The notes: a model not told the origin generated them from the sequence alone. A stretch of DNA of 64,000 nucleotides from Neodontobutis hainanensis (GCA_024349245.1 JALDNG010000048.1:7416501-7480500), one strand, 5' to 3'; counted from the first letter of the stretch, positions 13,201-48,990 are shown. Translations and numbers: made by a program.

Positions 13201-16200
13201 ATCAGATCAGAGCCTTTGTGCTGTGGTCATGCATCGGTGAAGGTACAGAAATAAAAGCACAAAAGACCGACTCACAGCTCACCTGGATTTAACACAGCAC
13301 TGCTTTGTTTCAGTCCTGTTCGTCTCATTTAAGGATTAATACGTTTGTTTGACTGGAATAAATGAACACATTATTATTCATCTACACCTGCTCTTGTTAA
13401 GCTGTTTTTTAGTGCGTTTGTCTTTAAAGCCCTCCTCTAAACTCTGCTGTGATTGGTCATTGTGACATGATTACCCATAAGTTCACAGGTAAAAAAAAAG
13501 GTACCATTCTACTTGGTCCATTTTTCTGAAAAGGTGGAACTAAGATTAGAATGAATGCCTTTATGAGCATTGGAGAAAAAGGATGAAGCAAAAGTGTCTG
13601 GGCTTAGTTTTCGAAAATGAAGATGCCCATTCCAGTAACTTTGTGCCTGAGGCGCGTTCACTCTTCTTTTTTATCACATCTTTATATTAATTATTTACAA
13701 CACATCCATGTTTTTGTCAAAAATACTGGATTTCCATCTCATACAGAAACACAGCTTTTGTTGCACTGATGTGATGCCACTGTTAGCAGACGACATAGAC
13801 TGAGGATTTTTGAGGAAACACAAGAATTTAAAACAATATTTTCATGAAGCCCAACCAAAGAGAAAATGCTTCTTGTAGCTAGCATGTACTAATGCGTGCC
13901 AAGCATGCAGTCTGTTTTTTTTTTTTTTGGCTTTTGCATCTCCCAAAGAAATAATCCCAAATTTGGTGTGTTTTATTTTCTAATAAACACATGAAGAAGA
14001 GCAAACAGAGGACTAAAACAGGTTTAAAAATACAGTCAATATAGTCAGATTTTGACCTTTTCTGCAAACAAACTCTACAATGGTGCCACTGAAGAGACAG
14101 CACAAGTGTAGTGTGAACCCAAAAGTGACCAAATCTATGACAATATGTTTTAAGATCTGAAAACGCCCTCTGTCACGGTCTTACTCTCGGGCACTAAGCA
14201 GCACCTTGAGGCATACCTAATGCTTAATGGAAGCATACATGAGACTGAACTCAAATCTCAAATATAAACCAGAAAGACTAACTTTAATCAGAATTCTGGA
14301 CTGTCCAGACTGTTCAAAAGTGTCTGGTTGAATGTAAGTCCATCTTGTCCCCTCTCTACAGGGCGATAATTAGTTCAGTCAGACCATAGTCATGCTGCTA
14401 ATATGTTGTGTGGACATTTCGGACTGGACCCTGAGGCTGAAAAATTTCTGACGTCTCCTGTGACCTCTCCAAAACTATCAGCTTTGTTTTTTCAGCAAAG
14501 CAAATGGAAACCAACTGCCCTGTTTCCTGAAATGGAGCTTCGGGGTCGGGGTTTACACGTCGGGAGAAACCGGCCGCAAACAGGCAACATTTCTCGACCC
14601 GTCTAAGTCCATTTGGGATGTTAGCCGCGTCAATTCCTGGACAGATTTTAGAGCGATCATTTTACATTAAGTCACTGGATACAGACTGAACCCTGGCTTT
14701 GGGGCTGCCATTGGGATCTGGAGGGTTACGAGTGCACACTAATGTTTAGGAGATCACCTGAGTAAAATAACATGTGCTGGTTTAGGGTCAATATAACCAC
14801 CGCACAAACTCACACCTATGATATTAAATGTACATTATTGGCTCATTTTACTTTGGTGCAAATATAATGTGTATATACATTATTTATGGGATTAACATGA
14901 CCCTTTTCAGGTGAATAACTCTATTTACCCCCGTTTAGCTAAATTAGTACTGCAGTATAAACACTGGATTGTGTGTTATGGGTTGCCACTGTCATAGAAA
15001 TTCATTAGCAGCCCTCTAGACACCTACCATGTAAATCCCAAATTGCACTGTCCTGAAAGCTCAACTGAAAATATATAGCTGAGGCTTTGAATCTTGATAA
15101 ATGTTAAAAAGAAGTATGTTTATGGGAAAAAGAACAGTTTAATCCCCTAAACAGCCTATTGTAACAGGACTCATCCGTAACGTCATATGGGCTTTATTGT
15201 CAAGGATTTACAGTGAAACTGCACATTTTAGAGTGACCTTTTATTGTGGCCAGCCTAGGGCACACCTGTGCAATAATCATGCTCTCTAATCAGAATCTCG
15301 ATATGCCACACCTGTGAGGTGGATGGACTCTATCAGCAAAGGAGAAGTGCTCACTAACACAGATTCAGACAGATTTGTGAACAGTATTTGAGAGAACTGG
15401 GCCTTTTGTGTTCATAGAGAAAGTCTTAGAGCTCTTTTTTATGAGTTCAGCTCATGAAAAATGGAGGCAAAAAAAAAACAACTGTTGCATTTAAATGTTT
15501 TTTTGTGTTTTGTTCAGTATGTTAGTATTTTTTATATCAGTATTTTTAATAAAAGAAAAGCAGGAGTGGTCCCTCGACTGCTTCTGAAGGTGAGTGGTGT
15601 CTGCACAAAGACAATCGGTTAGGCCTGACTAGCTAGTAACTTTAAAGATATAAGTAATCGACAGTGTGATTTGCAGTACATGGTTTAAATTGGCAATACA
15701 GTGGTGAAGCACCAACTTAGACGAGTTAGTGCTGTCTATTTAATGTTGTTGCACACCTGCCAATCACAAAAGAGTATTTAGCTAGTCCATGGTATAAATG
15801 ACTTTACTTAATAAGCAGAGTTACTGCCTAAACAGTATGTGGCACTGTTTTTTCATCACTAATGAGACTGATCCCTGCACTAAAGACCACGAAAAGGACT
15901 ATTTAAACAAAACATTTCATATCCAAGTAGCACTCCATGCATCCAAGTTTTGACAGAACGTGGCACTTCCAGGTTGCCACTTAAAACCCAAACATGTACA
16001 AATAATTATATAATAGTTCATAGTATGAGTGAATTTCAACTACAGACTACAAAGTCAATATCAACTACAGAAAAGTAACTTTGTATGTGTTTCCAGTTAG
16101 CATTACATTACCACAAACCTAACCTACCCAAGCTAAATACACAAATACAGCAAATAAATACGACAAATACAGCTCTGTACTCGCTTTTAGTTTTCAAACA

Positions 16201-17260
16201 CAGCTTAATTACCGAATTCTCTCTTCTGATTGGATAAATGGGTCAGGATACCAGAAAATGAACTCTAAGTTTACTCCAAATTTTTTGGACTAGGACAAAC
16301 ATGTCACTGACTCAACACTTTAACATTTGTCATTTTTGTTTAAATATGCGTCTGTGTACTCTTTATTTCATCAACAACAAATTGACTCACTGTGCCTTTA
16401 ACTAAAATAAACCACAACAGAAAACAATTTAAATATATATGATGTATATTAGTGTATGAGGTTACATGAGGGTAAAGGTCTGCCTCCAATAAAAACTTCG
16501 GACAGATTTGAGCTATAGGTCAAATACATGGATAAAGTCACATAGACGTTGTTTATGGAAAATAGTGTGACTAATGTGAAGGCATGTCCGAAACCAAAAC
16601 TGGAATCAAAACATTATGAACAGGGTGGGAGTTATGTTTCCTTGCACCACCTTCAAAGTCAACGTGGAGAAAATGAAACAGTACTAATCAACTTTTCCAT
16701 AAATCTGGGGGTGTTTATTAAAAAGTTTCATTATGTCACACAAATACTGCATGGCTCTTTCATGTCTGACTAATATGTGTAAATGTGAAAATGACTGGAA
16801 TGCGTCTGCAGTGAAAAGGGCTCGGTGACGGATTAAGGTCTTTGTGGACTTTTGTCTCTTTGTTATAGTCTCTGTCTAACCGCAGCCGACGGGACCGCTC
16901 CCATTGGTCCACACAAAAGCCGAGGGTTAGGCTCGCCGCAGAAGGTGTATGCTGGGAAATGGAAACACCTTTGTGAAGAGTCTCGAGTGTGAGTAGCATT
17001 AGCTGAAGGTGTTGGCTGTATTTACATACCTGCGCGGCTTGTCAACAAGACAGCGCCCAAAAAGCTCATGAATCCCACGGCTGAGATTTGAAACAGGACA
17101 GAGACTCGACAGTGAACTATTTATAACTTAATGGGTGTATATTTGGGATAGAGACAAATTTAAGGCTTTGCCCTGGAATACACTCTCCAGTCAAGAAAAG
17201 CCAAACAAGCTGCAACATGACTATATAAGGCACAATGTTAACTAAACATAGAGTTGTAGA
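10220..17260. other. intergenic flank
   Basis: No exon was seen. A SINE-head fragment lies near 10,562-10,595 (GGCATGGTGGGGCAATGGTT) and a B-box-like tRNA relic at 12,228-12,238. Short (TA)n occurs at 11,785-11,802. GC-richer complex blocks lie at about 11,040-11,300, 12,640-13,200 and 14,400-14,630. Confidence 0.6.
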
Positions 17261-17264
17261 AGTT

Positions 17265-17710
17265 AACACCAGTCTTGGTTTTGAGACTGTTTTCTGAAGG
17301 TCTTTTGTCATGGCCTTGATGGCTAAAAGTCTTGGTCTTGTCTTGTTCTATTCATTTGTAGTTAGTCTTGTCTTGGTTTTGGACATCAAGACCAGCCAAG
17401 ACCAACCAAAAAAAAAAGGCATATTTTTCCTTTTCTTGATATTATGAAAATCTCCATTATTTTATCTTGATCTAACTCTGCATACTTCTCGAAAGACTAA
17501 CCTCCATGAGTCTGGATCTGGTCTAAAACAGAACTTGAACTGTTTCCTTTGTATTTTTTAAGGTCTGAGCTTTTAAGACCCTCATTCTGAGCCCAAAAGC
17601 AAAACGTCAAGCTCTTCTTTGAGGCCCATTGTGGTACCTGTCTCAAGATCAAGCTCAAGATTCTTGTCCCAACTGAGATTTGTCTTGGATATACTGGCTG
17701 CCACACAAAG
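17265..17710. repeat. CTTGGTCTT-rich interspersed repeat
   Basis: Many copies of CTTGGTCTTG/GTCTTG and their complements (CAAGACCA, CAAGATCAAG) are spread over about 450 bases, including adjacent inverted units around 17,330-17,410. This texture is common in decayed fish repeats. The class could not be assigned. Confidence 0.4.
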
Positions 17711-18306
17711 TACAAATACAGTAACAGTAATGTGACCTTTTATTTGAATAAACCCCTGAGTTTGACACAAACAACTTGCCAGTACAAGTATTATGCAAAT
17801 ATTGCCAACCTAGCATTCATCAACAAAACACGCTAAATACGTTTTCTCATTATAGCATTATCAAATCCATTTATTCACGCTTCTCTGATTGGTCAAATAG
17901 TGCAACCTGTGCATAACTTGTGACTAAGTTGCGCATGCACCAGCCACTTAAACCGCTCTTATTTAGCCTATTTCACTCTTTTTAGGCCTATTGTGTTACA
18001 TATATATATTTACACTCAGACTGAACACCCAGGAGCTTTGAGAAATACAGATTTTAGGAGAAAAATGTTCCTTCTGAATGTGGATCTGTGGATTAGGCAT
18101 TTTTTGTGCAAGAGAGTGTCTGCTACATTAACAACTATATAATGCAATAAAGAGTAGGAGAAGATTGTTTCTGGTTTATTTTCAGATTTCTGAACTTAAG
18201 AGAGTTTAATATATTTCCTACATTTTAGGAACTTGACTTTTTCTGCATTTCAAAGACTGAATGTAATGTTTTGAGCTGTTATTGGCCATTCTCTGTAAGA
18301 ACAGAG

Positions 18307-18545
18307 AAATTTATTCTTGTTCTTGAGGTGGCAAGAACAAAATGACATCATTTTCTTCTTGCGGCCCTGCTTTGGGAGTTGTTGCAGCTTCATCTGAACA
18401 GATCTTGTGGGTGTCCGAGAACTATTGTGTGATTGGTTAGAAATCTGGTTAATAAGGAAAAAAGGGAAGAGTTCTGCACTTGAGCATGGAAAGTCCTGGT
18501 CAGAACTAACTTTGTTCTTGCAACCTCAAGAACAAGAACAAATTT
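18307..18545. mobile_element. fold-back (MITE-like) element
   Basis: Two 35-base inverted arms (18,307-18,341 and 18,511-18,545) match at 33 of 35 positions around a 169-base noncoding centre. Both arms contain TTCTTGTTCTTGAGG. There is no transposase, and I could not identify a target-site duplication with confidence. It could be a miniature inverted-repeat transposon or the inner part of a longer one. Confidence 0.6.
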
Positions 18546-18549
18546 ATTT

Positions 18550-21500
18550 GTTACAAAAGTCGGCATTCATGACTGTTTATCTCAAGAATAAGCTTCATAA
18601 GTGAGGATTCTTTATCGTACAAACAGACTGACATGCTTAGCTCTAGGGTTTAGTATCAGACTTAATTTTAGTGTCAGACTGTGGAAATCAGACCCAAGGG
18701 CTTACCACAGTTTCACAGGTTAATTGTGATGCGTTCTGCCCTTGTCACTCACCAATTCGGATCCAAATATTGCAGTCACACAACGCTTCTGCCCTAATTA
18801 TACAGCAACACCAAACAAAATATCCTGGATATCAACTTGAGATGCTTCACAGCTCCATTATCGCAGTCATTTGTAAATGTAGGCTTATTGACTTTGACAG
18901 AAGCTTGTATTGGCAAAGAAACAATATAGAATCAAAGTGAATATCACTGACCTGGTGTCAGAACATCTAGATAGATGTATTGTAGTAGGCATCAGTCTAT
19001 CCGTCTATAAAGAACAAAAAGACAGTGTCTGACCATTGCTGTAAAAACATATTTACCAAAGAGTAGACTTCGATGTGTCAAAGAATGGATATGTTTTAAG
19101 TTTACACTGCAAACTGGGATACATACATTCTGAAGGAATCTTTTTTAAAAGGCTCAAAAAAATGCATTTCTAAAAATTATACAAACGTTTGTAATTTCGA
19201 AGAGAAGCGCTGCCATCTAAACTGACACTTAAACGGGTAAATTGCAAAACCGTAGGAAGACCTATTTAGTCTAATATATTGTAGCTTAAACAACTTAATG
19301 TCAAATAACCACTGTCAATATAAGACGTGTTTGCCAATCAGAGGCATGTTTGGTTTTTCAAATCAGGGAAAATGTAATACCTGTCCAACGTGGCTTTAGA
19401 AGGTTGTTAGTTATTGTCAGGTGTAAACGCGTTGACTCCACACGTCACTATAGTTTTTTCTTGCTTGACGCAAGGAAAGCTCACTACAGTGGTCATTGTT
19501 TTGTTCCAGATCAGTAAAAAAAATAAAAACTGACGTTCCCTCAACAATACATTCTTCTTCAACTTTCTCAAAAAACAAAACCCATTAAATGCAGAGCTGC
19601 CTCGTCGCCTCTCAGAGCCGCGGCATGAAAGCCACCGAGATAAAACGGGCGAGTTAAAAACAAAAACATCACAAACTTCTCTCAAAACGCCCCCGAACTT
19701 TTCCCTTCTTCAAAGTCTGAGAGCGGGAGCCTCACACTTTCTTTTTGTTGTGGCTTTGCTGTCATTTCTTTTTTGCTCCGATAAACATTCGGGAAGAGAG
19801 TTTGGGCACAGTAGAGATATCTTTTTATTTTTTTCAGCAGCTGCAAGGACAATGTGGTTAGAAATGATGAATATATGGCCAGTGGCTTTATTATCCTTAA
19901 TACTGCAATGTAGAGAAAAAGAAGGTGATGAAAAAGCCAGAAAGAAATGGTTGTACTTGGTATTTTTGAGTACACTAGGCTAATGTTTCCCCTCGAGTAA
20001 CACTCTGTTTAGTTTCAAAACCCTGCTAATGTACGGACAGTGAGTGTTAAGTGTCTAAGGGTTTGTGGGAGCTGGAGTAAATAGTAGGTTTGGTAGTTTA
20101 AATCTGTTTAATCTGTCATCATAAAAGGAGTTTTGGGTTGTAATTAAAGCAGTAACAGCTCGCACTTGAAAACAAAGCGCTGTTTGCACTGAATGTTTGA
20201 GTTTGAGCTGACTTTTAAAGTTAACATGTCTGGAGCTAATATGGAACTAACGTGTCTGGAGCAAATGTGTCTAGAGCTGATGTGGAGTTAACGCACCTTG
20301 AGCTAACATGTCTTAGGTTAATGTGAGTGTTGTTTCTGTGGGGGTATGGTACGGGTCTGGTCAGTACAAGACGGTTTGGTGCAGGTAACACCTGAAGTGC
20401 CACATATTTCTACTCTGCTGGGTCCAGAAGAGCGGCAACTACTAATGCCACAAAAGTTGTGTCTCTATTTGAGAAATAAAGAGCCTGGAGGTACAGCTGC
20501 TGCTGTCCGTTTCTGGTTTATTCCCAGACAAACATCAAATACATAGAGCTGCGCCAATTTCCTATAATAATTTAGGGGCTGCGGTACACTTTTGGTAATA
20601 GAAATGTGCCAGGACCAACTCAACCTGCACCGCACTCTCCCATTGTAAATGAGGCTTTGGAGTTAATGTGTCTATACCTAGAGGGTTTATTTCTGCATTA
20701 CGTGTCCCATGGTTCCTTGTGTCCTAACTACTGTCACTTCTTGTGTAATCGGTTCTGACTAATAAGCTCGAAAGCACTAGAGCAGTGATGTCATAAAAAA
20801 ATAAATAACTTTTATCTGAGTTGAGGATTACACAACAGAGAAAAACTTTCTGATATAGAAACACACAACAAATACTACAACACCTTGTAGTGTTTTCCAT
20901 TTTGGAAGTTGTGGGTGTCCTGTCAGTCTACTGGTGGACATGGCGGCAGGGGAGAATGGACAGTAGCCCATCCAGATCCTAGTATACATTGAATCGCTGT
21001 AGAAATAGGTAGGAAAAGTGTATAATGACCAGCAGTTTGTGAAAAAGCTAATATAGTCCCACCGGTTTGTGCTAAACCAAAGCCAGACACTGACTGTAAT
21101 CCAGACTTGGCTGTTGAACCCTGCCTGAAAAGATGGTCTCTAATGTGTTCTGCTGCTGAATCATCCGTCCTGGTTAGAGCAAGCGGGCAGCAGAGCTGAT
21201 GGTTGACTGGCTCTTTCCACCGTTAGAGGCTGGCCTGCTGCTGCGGTGGAACCTCTGCCCGGTTGTGTTTGGCAGGTTTTAATCCTGACTCACCGGCTGC
21301 TTGTTCGGGCCAGCTGCCTGGATAAACTGGACGACCGGCGGAGACTGACTCACGGGTCGGTTTCACAGTGGCCTCTGTCAAAATGAAAACAAATCCTTTA
21401 CTCAGAGTGTTACGCTGACAGTGACACGCCTGCTCTTTGTTTAAATGTGTGATTATTTTTATGTGTTTTGGTTTTACATGGAGTCAGCTTACACCAATAA

Positions 21501-22380
21501 TACAGTCAGAGAAAAACAGTTTGCTTACTAGTCTAAGGCCCTTTTTGAGTGATTTGAGTGATAGATGTAAGATATGAAAATGGGATTAGATCAACTAGGT
21601 TTATCAGTCGATAATAAAGTAAATAATAAATCCCACAACGGGGAGAGCTCACTGTGCTCCTCAACAGAAGTAGTAGTTTACAGACAAAACATTTCTCAAT
21701 ATGATAATAGAAGTTTAAGTGAACAGTCAGAAAAATTGTAATCATTGAAATACAAGCTGTAAATTCGAGTTGAGCAGGAAATGCACAATGATCATAACAT
21801 TATGACCACCTGCATAATATTGTATTTGTCCCCCTTTTGTCAGCATGGACACCCTGACTGGTCTGAGCAACAGTAGGTTTGTCTGTTGGTTGGGACCACA
21901 CAGACCGGACTTTCGCTCCCCAATGAGCCTTGGCCCATGACCCTGTCGCAGGTTCACCACTGCTCCTACCTTGGACAACTTTGATAGAAACTGAAACAAG
22001 AGCTCAAGTTTGAGATACTCTGACCCAGTCGTCTAGCCGTCACAATTTGGTTCAAATCCTTTTGCTGCCCATGTTTCCTGCTTCAGTTGAGGACAAAATG
22101 TCACCTGCTCCTAATATACTTATCCCTCTCACGATGATGCCATAATGAAGAGATAATCAGTGTTACTCACTTCACTTGTCAGTGGTTATGTTGAGAAAAG
22201 GAGAGAAATGGAAGGCATAAAGAGGATCAATGAGATACAATTGTAATTAGTAATTTTGTAAGTAAAAGAGCAGTGTATAGTTTAGATTACTATTAGTTAT
22301 TCTCCACATAAGAGCGGGCTGGACCAGTTTAAAGTTTATGTCAAATTAAAAATAATAAAAGCCGGAGACAGGGTCCATAG
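18550..22380. other. intergenic flank next to efnb2 3' end
   Basis: No coding exon was found. A degenerate minisatellite lies at 20,220-20,330 and a GC-richer complex block at about 21,050-21,440, possibly a conserved element. Confidence 0.55.
20220..20330. repeat. degenerate minisatellite
   Basis: Variants of ACATGTCTGGAGCTAATG recur about five times at roughly 20-25 base spacing (GTCTGGAGCTAATAT, GTCTGGAGCAAATGT, GTCTAGAGCTGATGT, CCTTGAGCTAACATGT). Units are diverged, so the array is old. Confidence 0.55.
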
Positions 22381-25300
22381 GAAAAACATTTTATTGAAAA
22401 ACATTTTTCAGTTTGTAACAGACTGGTGGAATGTGTGTCAACTTTTGTCGAAACGGGTTGAATGATAAAACCGTGTTCACAGCCTGTCCTTGTCGTACTG
22501 CGGAGGGCTGAATGAAGGGGGAGGGGCTACAGTCACCCGGCATCCGGAGCAGACCAATCAGAACGGATTAAAGAGAAACCAAGACGGACAAACAAAGCAA
22601 ATATAATAATACTGTGTTACTTACAAACTGGACTGAAATTAAATCAAACAAAAAATTAAAAAATAAAGAGAAAAGAAACTAATTCAATAAATATTTATGG
22701 TACACACTTATGGCACAAATATGCAGCAGTCGGCTTGGCAACTTTTCTCTCGTTTTTTAAAACCAAATTACCATGGAAACAGTGCAAAAGGAAGGGGGAG
22801 TGGGAGGACACAAGCTTTCCATCGAGCGCTAGCTAAAATACATAGCAAAAAATTCAAATTTATACAAAACATCTTACTTTTAAGAGTTTATAAAAATGTT
22901 TTATTGGGTTTCTGGTCAATATTTACATAAGCTATTTACCAAAAAAGTAGTATGCTCTGCTTGAAGTGTACTCCATTTTTCTGTCTTTTTTTTCTTTCAC
23001 TTTCCTAAAAATGTGAATAAGGCTATTGTAACAACCCAGGATCCATATACAATACAAACATTAATGTATTTACAGTTTCTTACCTACAGAAGTACGGTGC
23101 AAAATTACTGAGTCAAGTGACAAGGGCTGACCATACGAGCAAGGCATTTTACAGAGGCCTGAGGTGCTTCTCGTAGCGCCCAGCTAACACTCGCACACAG
23201 CTACCACTTTGGGTTGAACCACGGACTGTCACGAGGAACACATGGACGTAGTGAAGTCGAAAATGAAGCCAAATCTTTAAATGGTATTGGAAAAGCTTTT
23301 TTTTTTTTTTAGGACAGCGCACAATGTACATTAATCTGAAGCAGAGATGCTTGTACCAGACTATAGCTTAACAGCTCATTTACTTCTGTAGTCCTATATT
23401 GTACATGTTTTTGGAAACCAGAGCCCCCGGGTGGAAACCTACGCAGACACAGGAGAACATGCACACTCCACACAGAAAGGTCCTAGTGCATGTGATTAAC
23501 AATTTTCCACTATCTGCGGTATATACGGTAAGAATATTCCTTCTGGCACTAATAGCATTGAAAAGCAAAATGTTACTGTCACTTTTGGCTTCACCTCCAC
23601 ATCGATCTGTCCATTGTTTAATACAGTCTATGCGTTAAACCGCAAAACTGTTAGCATAGGAGAGCATCAGCCAAGTGGCGGCTAAGAAAAGGACGCCAGA
23701 TTTAAAGAAACTAATAAGATTGTCATATTCTGCCGCAGCAACTAAATAGCCATTTTGTTTGAATATGAGTGTTTTTTTACCTTTTTAAAAAAACCTGTTC
23801 ACTTTTTTCACAGTTTAAACTACGGCACATAATCCCAACAGAAGAAGAGAAAATAATTGGAGGAAAACCAAAACAACAACAGACTGTGGCGTACTTTGCT
23901 AGCTTTGTGTAGTTGTTACATCTTCAGTGGTTAAGAACACTTTCCATAGGTGTTTTTTTCTCTCAGAATTGATTACAAAAATAAATAAGAATTGCATATT
24001 TGCAGATTTTGTAGCCTCTTAGAGGCACAAACCTCAGATCATACAAGGCTTGGCTTTTCGGTGATGCTTTTCATGAAGGAGAATGACAGTTGATATCTGC
24101 TCAGGACAGTGCTGGGACCCAAGTCAATGACAAATGGGATGACAAAAACATGCACATATGAGTGATGATGAGAACAAGGGCATTATGGGAAATCTTGTGG
24201 GAGCTACCCCACCCTGTGAAAAAGTGATTTAGGGTTCAAGACAGTTCACAGGGCTCAGTGATGAAGAGATCAAATCATCCAAAAGTTTGCATAATGTGCA
24301 CTTATACCATAATATATTAACCTTATGTCCTTCCTCCACGCTGCCTGTGCTCTATGTGTCTATCATAAATAAATTCTGCTTGTTTTTTTTAGCATTTTTT
24401 CACTTTTTCATCTTTGTAATGCTCCGTTTTAAATGTACATCTATATAAAAAACAAAAGTAAAACTGACATATGGAAATGCTAAAGGAGAAACATGTGACA
24501 TGTGAATAATGGTGAGATGTCCCTGTGCTTTTTCTTTTTTTAGAGAGCCACAGCAGGAGGGTCGATAGGTCATGTGACTGACCCCTGTGAGCCCTTATCC
24601 TTTAGAGGTTACAGTACCTAGGACATCCTACCAAGACCTGGGGCTTATTCTTCATAACCTGACGCAAAAACACACCAGAAATAACGCTTTAAGTAAATAC
24701 ACTGCATCATGTCTGAGCTCAAAACCTACATTTACACACCCAAATGTTGATTTGAACTGCATTTTGTTGTAATGAACAGCTCAGTTTTATGTCATAAGAT
24801 TCTCATTTTAATGTATTAAAGAGTGGCTGTTATTTTTAAACATGCTAAAATCAAATAAATGAAGTTCTTTGTATTGTATTTTATGGGGTGACATTAAAAC
24901 ACAAATGCAATAATCTATAATAAATAATAATAATAATACATTTTTGTAACAATAATTTAGCTTTAAACCATGCTACAATTCTGACTTTATGATGGCTATA
25001 TTACCCAACTGACTTCATCCAAAACTACAACTGAATTTGGGAAGTTGCCCCTAGTGGAAATTTGGAGAAATGTACAAGCATATGTTTACCAACATAGATT
25101 ATAATAGCCAGTACTTCTTAGGTTTTAAGTGTTCATAGACTGAAATTAAGCAAAAATTAATTTGTAATGAGCAATTGGTTTGTTTTAATTTTCCCATTCT
25201 CTATTGTTTTCTAGCAATAGGTTAACATTTTCATAACTAATTTATATGCTGAAATATTTTGATTGTAAGACATATCTAAGTTATTACTTTACTGAATGTC

Positions 25301-26592
25301 TATTTAAATGTTTATGCTTTATATAAAAATAAATCACACACCATACATTTAGCTACTGCATATTGCACTGTTTACTTAATAAAAAGTGCGACTCCAAAGG
25401 TTTGTTTTGACCATTGATTTAAAATAGCAATAATTTATTAAAAAATGTGGAAAAACGTCAAATACAAATTATTACAAAATTGCCGCAGATCATTTCAAAA
25501 TCTGGGTGTCTTTTCACAATAAAGTAAACATTAGTTACATTGTGGAGCTGTTACATAATACAGTGTTTTACATGCGTCATTACTAGGCAGTAAGGCGACA
25601 TGAGTTTCTTATTGCCCCTGAACACCGTCCTATAATGTGAGTGACCTAATCAGCTCTCTGTAGCCCCGTTCAGGAGAGTGGAGGTACCAAAAAGGGGTTC
25701 AAAGTGCTGCTCATGTTTAGGATAAACCCCCCACTCATCCTTGAAGCCACATGGGCTAAACCTGCTGAGGAAAATATTTCCTCCATTTTGTCCCCTCCTT
25801 TCTAGCCACTGTCGGGTCAGTTTTGATAATGATATGACAAAAGAAAAGAAAAACAAAAACACTTTGAATTGAACTACAGAGGGATATGGAAAGATGAAAA
25901 GACAAAATTAGTAAAATGGTGACACTAGTAGTAGAAGTACAAAATAAGGGATCTACTGTATTCAGAGTCCATAAACTTTCAAGTAACCTCTGGAAAGTGT
26001 CAGGAAACAGATGTGTGAAAGGGGACAAATGGTGAGCTCCACACAGCGTTTAATCAGTGAGATGAGTTTGTATGTTTTAAGGTGATCACATGGTTGGTAA
26101 AGTGATTGGGTGAGTCAATCAGGAAAGTTCCAGAGAAGATGGGCGTGAAAATCTCTCTCTTCCGTTTTCCTCCTTTTGCTAAAATACCACAAAGTCTCTG
26201 GCAAGTGGGCTTCGAAAAAGGAGGGCTGTCCATCCTCCTTTACCTCCTCAATCCATTTAAGTCTCTTTCCAAACACCAGTCTCTCCAAATATGAGGCCAA
26301 ACATTCTATAAAAACACCATCCATCATTCGATCATTCCATCTGTCCATCTATACGACTTCCTGATGCGTAAGAGCTCCCCCAAAACGGCGGCCACAGTGC
26401 ACAAAACAAAAGGGGCATTCAATCCAGGGAAAAGAACATCCTGTGTTTCCCAGAAGCCCTAGAGAGCAGCATCGGCAGCAGTAGCAGCAGCCCATCTCTC
26501 CAGACAAACCGAATTATGAAAAGAAAGAGTGACGAAACATCAGGAGGAGAGGAGGAGCCGACTGAAGCGTTGTTCCGTTATAACGTCCCGCT
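22381..26592 (-). other. efnb2a: probable efnb2 3' UTR
   Basis: This AT-rich stretch follows the efnb2 stop and has no coding exon. On the minus strand AATAAA signals occur at about 25437-25432, 22905-22900 and 22395-22390. The last has U-rich sequence after it, so the longest mRNA may end near 22,370. A 3' UTR of 3-4 kb is in line with mammalian EFNB2. The true end and any use of the earlier signals are inferred. A relic of an interspersed repeat (23,400-23,490) would lie inside this UTR. Confidence 0.45.
23400..23490 (-). repeat. interspersed repeat fragment inside efnb2 3' UTR
   Basis: It reads GAAACCTACGCAGACACAGG, then AGAACATGCACACTCCACAC and AGAAAGG on the plus strand. This is the complement of a head segment typical of the same fish repeat family as the copy at 905-1,118. 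It is truncated at both ends. Confidence 0.65.
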
Positions 26593-48230
<21,638 letters not shown>

Positions 48231-48990
48231 GGTGGTCCTGCGTGCAAGCAATCCGCGAGAAGGAAATGTGTCCAGAGAAAAAAACACAACAGAAGGACTC
48301 CTACAACGGGGTAGCGTCTGCTTGTAGTTCGAGTCGCGTATATATCCCGGTTACAGAGACGCTAGAGCATCTCCAAGAGCCGAAAGGCGCACGGCCGTGG
48401 TTCGTACAAGAGTGGGGCTGTGCGTGGATGTATGCTCCCCCCTCGTTCAGAGCGCACACTTCTTCACCTCACTGCCATACATCCCTGTGAGAGAACAAGT
48501 GGCCAAGAGGGGGGAAAAACAGTAAACCACCACACATGTAGCAAGTAAATCCCTTTGCGTTTTATAGTCCAAACAATCCACAGGACGCGTGAGCAAAGAG
48601 GATATAGAGCACAAACAAGAGACAAAACAACGGAGAAAAGATAGGCTAGATGGCTGCTGCTGGTGGGATGGTTTTGGGAGAGAATTCCCCTTTTCAGCCG
48701 GTGAGCAAAAAAATGACAAAAACAAATGAGTGATCAAAATGAGGCAAATGATCAAATATGAAAATGGGAGAAATCAAACGAGCTAGAATGGAAGTTCTCA
48801 TTACAAAGAGGTCCACCAGAAGAAGGAGAAAAGAATAAGAGCGGCGCAAAAGTGCAACCTGTGCTCGCGGCTCAAGTCCTGCAGATCCGCATAAAAACTG
48901 CACACAGCACCGGGGAGTGAAGGAGCCAGGGTGCCGCGCTGCTGCTGCTGCTGCTGCTTCCTTCAAACCTTGGACGAGAAGTAACTGCGA
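48231..48990 (-). other. efnb2a: probable efnb2 5' UTR
   Basis: This moderately GC-rich stretch precedes the ATG. It contains a (CAG)6-like run (plus-strand CTG, 48,939-48,958), a minimal upstream frame ATG-CTC-TAG at 48,370-48,362, and two overlapping short upstream frames starting at 48,482 and 48,478. An unspliced leader and its upper limit are inferred from the position of the promoter motifs. No transcript evidence is available. Confidence 0.45.
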
